From positions 1 to 11,249 of the forward strand of contig JAQVEQ010000093.1 in assembly GCA_028697875.1 (NCBI GenBank): a stretch of 11,249 nucleotides of DNA. The letters run 5' to 3'. Below are positions 6,820 to 11,249 of the stretch, piece by piece. Made by a program: the position numbers and the translations under genes. Below the pieces are notes generated by a model that had not been told where the DNA came from, did no database searches, and saw nothing but the letters and a program-made list of their open reading frames with translations. The first letter of the stretch is position 1. Every line of letters begins with the position of its first letter. The DNA is from Novosphingobium sp. (GTDB lineage: Bacteria; Pseudomonadota; Alphaproteobacteria; Sphingomonadales; Sphingomonadaceae).

Positions 6820-6833
6820 AAGTGCGCGCGAAC

Positions 6834-7310
6834 ATGAACCGGCTCACCCATCTCGACGAACAGGGACAGGCGCGGATGGTCGATGTCGGCGGCAAGGCCG
6901 AAACCGCGCGCAAGGCTGTCGCCACCGGCCGCATCCGCATGTCGGCGGCGGCTCTCTCCGCGATCCGCGACGGCGATGCCCCCAAGGGCGACGTGCTGGC
7001 CGCCGCCCGAATTGCCGGGATCATGGCGGCGAAGAAGACCGGGGACCTGATCCCCTTGTGCCACCCGCTCGCGCTCGATGCGGTCACGCTCGATTTCGCG
7101 TTCGAGGGCGGCGCCCTGCGCGCCACGGCCACCGCTTCGCTGACCGGCAAGACCGGCGTGGAAATGGAAGCGATGACGGCCACCGCCATCGCTCTCCTCA
7201 CCATCTACGACATGGCCAAGGCGCTGGATAAAGGCATGGTGATCGAGGAAGTCCGTCTCCTGTCCAAGAGCGGCGGCAAGTCGGGCGATTGGAAAGCCGG
7301 CCCTCTGTGA
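6834..7310 (+). CDS. moaC: Cyclic pyranopterin monophosphate synthase
   Basis: MoaC (158 residues, normal length) converts the MoaA product, 3',8-cyclo-7,8-dihydro-GTP, to cyclic pyranopterin monophosphate, an early step of molybdenum cofactor synthesis in the cytoplasm. Signatures include MVDVGGK at 15-21, Lys51 in PKGDV, KKTGDLIPLCHPL at 67-79 with His77, GVEMEAM at 108-114, IYDMAKAL with Asp126 and Lys129, and the closing LLSKSGGKSG. ATG at 6834 gives the usual N-terminus (MNRLTHLDEQGQARMVDV). The nearest Shine-Dalgarno-like AGGA is 14 bases away, which is long. An in-frame GTG at 6822 would be too close to that AGGA and adds residues not expected in the family. The stop overlaps the moeA start (GTGA). 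Confidence 0.96.
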   Translation: MNRLTHLDEQGQARMVDVGGKAETARKAVATGRIRMSAAALSAIRDGDAPKGDVLAAARIAGIMAAKKTGDLIPLCHPLALDAVTLDFAFEGGALRATATASLTGKTGVEMEAMTATAIALLTIYDMAKALDKGMVIEEVRLLSKSGGKSGDWKAGPL

Positions 7311-8518
7311 GCCCCCTCATCCCCCTCGACGAAGCGCAGGCGCGGCTGCTCGCCATGGCGGTGCCGCTGTCTGTCGAACGTGTACCCGTGGGTGAAGCGC
7401 TCGGCCGGTTCCTGGCCGAACCGCTCGCCGCCCGCCGCACGCAGCCGTCCGCCGACCTTTCGGCGATGGACGGCTATGCGCTGGGCGGGACCGGCACTAC
7501 CGGGCCGTGGCGCGTGATCGGGGAAAGCGCGGCGGGCCACCCGTTCGGCGGGACGGTCGGGCCGGGCGAAGCGGTCCGCATCTCCACCGGGGCGTTTCTG
7601 CCCGCAGGCGCGCAAACCGTGCTGCTGCAGGAAGATGCCGCGCGAGACGGGAACACGCTGTCCCTTTCGGGCGACGAACCGGAGACGGGCCGCCATATCC
7701 GCCACGCGGGTTTCGATTTCTGCGACGGACAGGAATTGCTGCCGGCCGGCACACGGATCACCCCTGCGGTGATCGCGCTTGCCATTTCCTCCGGCAACGC
7801 AACGCTGGCCGTGCGGCGCAAGCTCCGGATCGTGGTGATCGACAGCGGGGACGAACTTGCCCCCGACCCCACGCAATGCGCCCCCCACCAGATCCCGGCC
7901 AGCAACGGCCCGATGCTGGAGGCGATGCTGGGATGCCTGCCTTGCGAAATCACGCGGATCGGCCCGGTGGCGGACGACCTTGGCGCTCTCGCCGCCGCGC
8001 TGGAGCAGGCGGAATGGGCCGATCTCGTGATTACCAGCGGCGGGGCCTCGGTCGGCGATCACGACCTCGTCCGTCCTGCGCTGGAAGCCTGGGGGGCGGA
8101 GCTGGCTTTCTGGAAAGTGGCGATGAAGCCGGGCAAACCGATCATGGTGGCCCGGAGAGACGCCGGGGGCCGGGAACAGTTCGTCATCGGCCTGCCGGGC
8201 AATCCGGTTTCGAGCTACGTCACCGCCTATCTCTTCATGCTGCCGCTGGTACGGGCCTTGCTGGGCGCCGCCCAGCCCCTGCCGCGCAAGGTCACCGCAT
8301 GGTGCGCCCAGGCCATTCCCGAAGGCGGCAGGCGGCTGGAATTCGTCCGCGCCCATTGGGACGGCGAATGTGCCGCCTTCCTATCCGAACAGGACAGCAG
8401 CGCCCTGCGCGCCCTTTCCACCGCCAACGCCCTGATCGAACGGCCCGCACACGCCCCCCAGGTTCCGGCCGGGGGGTACGTCTCGCTCTACCTGCTCGAA
8501 AATGGCGGGATCGCTTGA
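7307..8518 (+). CDS. moeA: Molybdopterin molybdenumtransferase
   Basis: MoeA catalyses the last general step of molybdenum cofactor synthesis: it uses adenylylated molybdopterin, made by MogA/MoaB-type proteins, and inserts molybdate. The start chosen is GTG at 7307, overlapping the moaC stop as GTGA, with GGAAAG 10 bases upstream; it gives 403 residues, normal for the family. A TTG at 7289 is in frame but would add six residues overlapping moaC. Motifs include SAMDGYA at 52-58, ISTGAFLPAGAQTV at 92-105, TSGGASVGDHD at 243-253, KVAMKPGKP at 270-278 and GLPGNP at 295-300. The usual STGDEL appears as DSGDEL at 179-184, and the usual RRxGED motif appears as RHAGFDF, mild departures that keep the acidic residues. 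The C-terminal domain (about 325-403) is MoeA domain IV-like. Coupling with moaC suggests stoichiometric expression. Confidence 0.95.
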   Translation: MSPLIPLDEAQARLLAMAVPLSVERVPVGEALGRFLAEPLAARRTQPSADLSAMDGYALGGTGTTGPWRVIGESAAGHPFGGTVGPGEAVRISTGAFLPAGAQTVLLQEDAARDGNTLSLSGDEPETGRHIRHAGFDFCDGQELLPAGTRITPAVIALAISSGNATLAVRRKLRIVVIDSGDELAPDPTQCAPHQIPASNGPMLEAMLGCLPCEITRIGPVADDLGALAAALEQAEWADLVITSGGASVGDHDLVRPALEAWGAELAFWKVAMKPGKPIMVARRDAGGREQFVIGLPGNPVSSYVTAYLFMLPLVRALLGAAQPLPRKVTAWCAQAIPEGGRRLEFVRAHWDGECAAFLSEQDSSALRALSTANALIERPAHAPQVPAGGYVSLYLLENGGIA

Positions 8519-8542
8519 CTCGCGCCCAAAGGTTGCTTAATT

Positions 8543-8557
8543 GTTCCTTATTCGTTC
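8543..8557 (+). promoter_or_regulatory. SOS box (LexA operator), GTTC-N7-GTTC
   Basis: GTTCCTTATTCGTTC matches the alphaproteobacterial LexA operator GTTC-N7-GTTC exactly. It lies 82 bases upstream of the lexA ATG and 24 bases after the moeA stop, as expected for autoregulation. A TTGCTT at 8533-8538 could be a -35 element, but I cannot place a convincing -10 and do not call the promoter. Confidence 0.88.
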
Positions 8558-8639
8558 ACCCCGTGTCCTTTCTGCGGGGAACATTGCAAGCCCGCCCGGT
8601 CCACTGTTGGAGCGGCGGCAGGATAGGGAGCCTACGACG

Positions 8640-9341
8640 ATGCTCACGGCCAAGCAGCATGAGCTGATCCGGTTCATCCAGACCCGTCTTGAGGAAACCG
8701 GCATTTCCCCCTCGTTCGAGGAAATGAAGGAAGCGCTCGACCTCAAGTCGAAATCCGGCGTCCACCGCCTGATTTCCGCACTGGAGGAACGCGGCTTCAT
8801 CCGCCGCCTGCCCAACCGTGCCCGCGCGCTGGAAGTGCTCAAGCAGCCCGAGGACGTGAACACCCTGGCCCCCCGCGCTCCGGCGGCGGCCAGCCCCGCC
8901 AACGATATTGTCGCGCGCACGGCCCAGCCGCCCGCCGCCCGGCCCGCCCCGGCCAACGACGTGATCGAGATCCCGCTGCACGGGCGGATTGCCGCCGGTG
9001 CCCCGATCGAGGCGCTGGAAGGCCATTCGACCCTGCCCGTGCCTGCCGCCCTGCTCGGCGCGGGGGAGCACTACGCCCTGGAAGTATCGGGCGATTCGAT
9101 GGTCGAAGCCGGGATCTTCGACGGGGACTTCGCTCTCGTGAAGCGCACCGACACGGCCCGCGACGGGGAAATCGTCGTCGCCCTCGTCCGCAACGAGGAA
9201 GCGACGCTCAAATACCTGCGGCGGGAAGGCGGCAAGATCCGGCTCGATCCGGCCAATGCCGCCTACGAACCGCAGATCTACGAACCGCACGAAGTGATCG
9301 TGCAAGGCAAGCTGGCGGGCCTGCTGCGCCGCTATCACTGA
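8640..9341 (+). CDS. lexA: LexA SOS repressor (self-cleaving serine peptidase)
   Basis: LexA represses DNA-damage genes and is inactivated by RecA-stimulated self-cleavage. The protein is 233 residues, longer than the enterobacterial form (about 202) because of an Ala/Pro-rich hinge at about 72-108. The N-terminal winged helix (about 1-65) begins MLTAKQHELIRFI and contains SPSFEEMKEALDLKSKSGVH, the recognition-helix region. The cleavage site is Ala119-Gly120 in RIAAGAPIEA. The catalytic serine is Ser153 in SGDSM and the general base is Lys191 in TLKYLRR, so autocleavage should work. ATG at 8640 is chosen because the family N-terminus begins there and AGGGAG at 8625-8630 lies 9 bases upstream; the frame is open further upstream but would run through the SOS box. 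It is regulated by the GTTC-N7-GTTC site at 8543-8557. It converges with comEC. Confidence 0.97.
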   Translation: MLTAKQHELIRFIQTRLEETGISPSFEEMKEALDLKSKSGVHRLISALEERGFIRRLPNRARALEVLKQPEDVNTLAPRAPAAASPANDIVARTAQPPAARPAPANDVIEIPLHGRIAAGAPIEALEGHSTLPVPAALLGAGEHYALEVSGDSMVEAGIFDGDFALVKRTDTARDGEIVVALVRNEEATLKYLRREGGKIRLDPANAAYEPQIYEPHEVIVQGKLAGLLRRYH

Positions 9342-9354
9342 GTTGCCGCCGATC

Positions 9355-9390
9355 CCCACTCATGACCGGCTTGGCCGAACCGTGAGTGGG
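9355..9390. terminator. Long hairpin between converging lexA and comEC (candidate bidirectional terminator)
   Basis: Arms CCCACTCATG (9355-9364) and CGTGAGTGGG (9381-9390) form a 10-bp stem with one T-G wobble. Inside, CGGC (9367-9370) pairs with GCCG (9374-9377) around a 3-base loop. It sits in the 63-base gap between the two stop codons, the usual place for a shared terminator. No T-run follows directly on the plus strand; a second hairpin follows instead. Confidence 0.6.
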
Positions 9391-9405
9391 AGGAGGGCCT
9401 CCTTT
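9391..9405 (+). terminator. Second hairpin with short T-run, likely lexA terminator
   Basis: AGGAG (9391-9395) pairs with CTCCT (9399-9403) around GGC, followed by TT at 9404-9405, so the plus strand reads CTCCTTTC. It abuts the long hairpin at 9355-9390 without a gap, and its T-run touches the comEC stop codon, so the two probably act together. The T-run is short, and termination strength is uncertain. Confidence 0.45.
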
Positions 9406-11249
9406 CAACGCCCTGTCCGCCACCAGCCATGCTGCCCCTGGGTGCCGGCAACCGTCCTGACACGCCGATGGGCAAGGTCGATGGCCAGCCCGCCGCTCTT
9501 TGACAGCATTCGCCGGTCGGCCTTGAGCCAGCGCGGACGGCAACTGCGCGGCAGGCTGCGATCGGCAATGACGATGTCGGCACGCTCGCAGGCCGCCGCC
9601 AGGGCGCGCTCTTCCACTCGCGTAGGGCTGCGCGCGGCGAGCAGGTGGTACCGCTTGCCGCCCCGCGCCAGGGTCACGGAACAGAAGTCGCGGCTGCACT
9701 TGGCTCCGGGCCACTGTTCGAAAGTCAGCGGTTCGCCGTCCATGCCCGACAGTTCCAGCAGGTTGTCGCGCGCGTAATCGCTACGGCTGTCGCGCAGTAC
9801 CAGCAGGCGCGGCCCTTCGCCCGAAATGCCGACATGGCGCCCGTCGCCGGAAACCAGCACGTCGGGCACGGAAGCCGCCTGCGCCATCGCCGCCGCCAGT
9901 CCCACCGGCAACAGGCCGAACAGGCGCACCCGCCCGCGCCACAGGGCCAGCCACAGCCCGCCCGCCGCGAAGAGGGCGAATGTCCACGGCCCCATCGACG
10001 GCATATGCTTCACCGCCCCCGGCTGGCCCGCCGTCCAGTGCGCGATCGCCAGCAGCAGTTCGAGCGCCTTGCCCGCCACCCACCACGCGGGTGCCCCCAG
10101 CCCGGCAAGGTCGAGCAGCAGCGCCAGCGCGATCAGCGGCATGATTACGAACGTCGTCAACGGAATGGCGGCGATATTGGCCAGCGCCCCGTAAACCCCG
10201 GCGCGATGGAAATGGAACAGCCCGATCGGCATCAAGGCCAGTTCGATCACCAGGCCCGTCAGCAGGAGCATCGCCGCGCGCCGTCCCGCCCATGCCGGCC
10301 AGCCTTCCTCCCGCGGCGCGAGGAACGCCCGCACCGGGGCGGCGCCATGCAGAGCGACAATCGCGATCACGGCGGCGAAGCTCATCTGGAAGCTGGGCCC
10401 CGCCAGCGCTTCCGGCCACAACATCAGCACGACCGCCGCCGCGACTGCCACCATCCGCAGCGACAGGGGCTCGCGCCCCAGGGCCAGCGCGGCCAGCACC
10501 AGGATCGCCCCAACGCAACTGCGCACGGTCGGCACTTCGGCCCCGGTCAGGAGCGTATAGCCGACCCCGGCCAGCGCCCCCGTCCCCGCCGCCAGCAAGG
10601 GCAGGCGCACTCGCAGGGCAAGCCACGGCCAGGCCGCCAGCAGCTTGAGCGTCACGAAATAGACCGCCGCGATCACGGCGCTGACATGCAGCCCGCTGAT
10701 CGACAGCAGGTGCGTCAGCCCCGAATCGCGCATGGCCTGCTCGTCCGCCTCGGCAATCGCGCCCCGGTCCCCGCTGGCGAGCGCCGCCGCGATGCTTCCC
10801 GGCGATCCGCCGAGGTGGCGGCGCACATGGGCCGAAAGGGCGCGTTGCAGGCGCGCCAGCCCCCCGCCCTCGCCCGCCGGCTCCAGTACCGTGACCGGGC
10901 CGACGGCATTGCCGGTCGCGGCATAGCCCTTGAACCAGGCCGTGCGCGCGAAGTTGTAGGCTCCCGGCAGCATCGGCGGCGCGGGCGGCATCAGCCGCGC
11001 CTTGACGCGAATAACGGCTCCTTCGTCCAATGTTGGAAGGTCCGCGTCCTGCGGCAGGTTGAGCCGTACCTTGATGGCCCGCCCGCTCCCCGGCTCGCGC
11101 GTCGCAAGGACGAGGCGGACGCGCTGCTGCGCTGGCTGTTCCTCCCGCTCGAGCACGCGGGCGTCGATCGCGCCGGTCATCGGCCGTGCGACCGGTTCCG
11201 TCCCGGCAATGGCCGAACGGGCCCAGACCAGCGCCATGCCCACAGCGGC
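9405..11249 (-). CDS. comEC: ComEC/Rec2 family DNA uptake channel protein (5' end outside window)
   Basis: The frame is open through the right edge of the window, so the N-terminus is missing; 614 residues are visible. Residue numbers here count from a GTG codon at 11243. An N-terminal DUF4131/OB-fold region (about 14-120) includes PGAYNFARTAWFKG. The Competence domain (about 150-455) is strongly hydrophobic with many membrane segments and shows LLSISGLHVSAV at 179-190, LLTGAEVPTVRSCVGA and SFQMSFAAVIAIV at 284-296. ComEC forms the inner-membrane channel through which single-stranded DNA enters during natural transformation. The last 150 residues do not show the HxHxDH metal site or the DVGQGD motif of the metallo-beta-lactamase domain found in Bacillus ComEC; instead there is VSGDGRH and four cysteines (516, 521, 552, 568). 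The stop lies 63 bases from that of lexA. Whether the organism is naturally competent cannot be told from this gene. Confidence 0.92.
   Translation of the reverse strand, partial: AAVGMALVWARSAIAGTEPVARPMTGAIDARVLEREEQPAQQRVRLVLATREPGSGRAIKVRLNLPQDADLPTLDEGAVIRVKARLMPPAPPMLPGAYNFARTAWFKGYAATGNAVGPVTVLEPAGEGGGLARLQRALSAHVRRHLGGSPGSIAAALASGDRGAIAEADEQAMRDSGLTHLLSISGLHVSAVIAAVYFVTLKLLAAWPWLALRVRLPLLAAGTGALAGVGYTLLTGAEVPTVRSCVGAILVLAALALGREPLSLRMVAVAAAVVLMLWPEALAGPSFQMSFAAVIAIVALHGAAPVRAFLAPREEGWPAWAGRRAAMLLLTGLVIELALMPIGLFHFHRAGVYGALANIAAIPLTTFVIMPLIALALLLDLAGLGAPAWWVAGKALELLLAIAHWTAGQPGAVKHMPSMGPWTFALFAAGGLWLALWRGRVRLFGLLPVGLAAAMAQAASVPDVLVSGDGRHVGISGEGPRLLVLRDSRSDYARDNLLELSGMDGEPLTFEQWPGAKCSRDFCSVTLARGGKRYHLLAARSPTRVEERALAAACERADIVIADRSLPRSCRPRWLKADRRMLSKSGGLAIDLAHRRVRTVAGTQGQHGWWRTGR

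Noticed and set aside
5529..6833. An in-frame open stretch running from the trpC end through the MDR gene into moaC
   Set aside because: The frame is open by chance across the MDR gene; the MoaC family N-terminus starts at 6834 and the upstream translation is Arg-rich nonsense.
6649..6833. Moco riboswitch upstream of moaC
   Set aside because: Stems are present, but I cannot match the Moco RNA consensus by eye, so I do not claim it. A covariance-model search would decide.
8541..8639. Longer start for lexA at 8541
   Set aside because: It would place the SOS box inside the coding region and precede the conserved MLTAKQ N-terminus; ATG at 8640 has a well-spaced AGGGAG.
9405..11249. Defence, phage or mobile-element genes in the right part of the window
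   Set aside because: The only gene there is comEC; the plus-strand open frames opposite it are Ser/Pro/Arg-rich shadows.

Overview
The window is a dense, GC-rich chromosomal segment that looks like an alphaproteobacterium of the order Sphingomonadales (Erythrobacter/Novosphingobium-like). Three things point there. The first is the gene order ppiD - trpE - trpG - trpD - trpC - moaC - moeA - lexA with a convergent comEC. The second is the alphaproteobacterial SOS box form GTTC-N7-GTTC in front of lexA. The third is a degenerate copy of a repeat resembling one I recall as common in sphingomonad genomes. There are no mobile elements, CRISPR arrays or RNA genes that I can support.

Layout, left to right. 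Positions 1-812 hold the C-terminal part of a PpiD-type periplasmic folding factor. It is followed after 10 bases by the tryptophan branch: trpE, then a small lipoprotein gene of the phosphodiester glycosidase (NAGPA/DUF2233) family, then trpG and trpD. These four trp-region genes are joined by 4-base stop/start overlaps (GTGA, ATGA, ATGA). A 73-base gap with a repeat-like sequence separates trpD from trpC. Next come a quinone-oxidoreductase-like MDR dehydrogenase with its own strong ribosome binding site, a 185-base gap rich in hairpins and short direct repeats, and the molybdenum-cofactor pair moaC-moeA (again a GTGA overlap). Then comes lexA with its own SOS box. On the minus strand, converging on lexA, is comEC, whose 5' end lies outside the window. 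Paired hairpins lie between the two stop codons.

How the genes work together: TrpE and TrpG form anthranilate synthase, TrpD adds the phosphoribosyl group and TrpC closes the indole ring. trpF, trpB and trpA are not here and must be elsewhere. MoaC makes cyclic pyranopterin monophosphate and MoeA inserts molybdate at the end of the same pathway. LexA is the autoregulated SOS repressor. ComEC is the inner-membrane DNA uptake channel. The DUF2233 lipoprotein and the MDR dehydrogenase are the two genes that do not belong to any of these pathways.

Overall this is mostly a housekeeping region. I see no convincing new multi-gene system. The items most worth a second look are the envelope lipoprotein translationally locked inside the trp operon, the structured region in front of moaC, and the unusual C-terminal domain of ComEC, which lacks metallo-beta-lactamase ligands.
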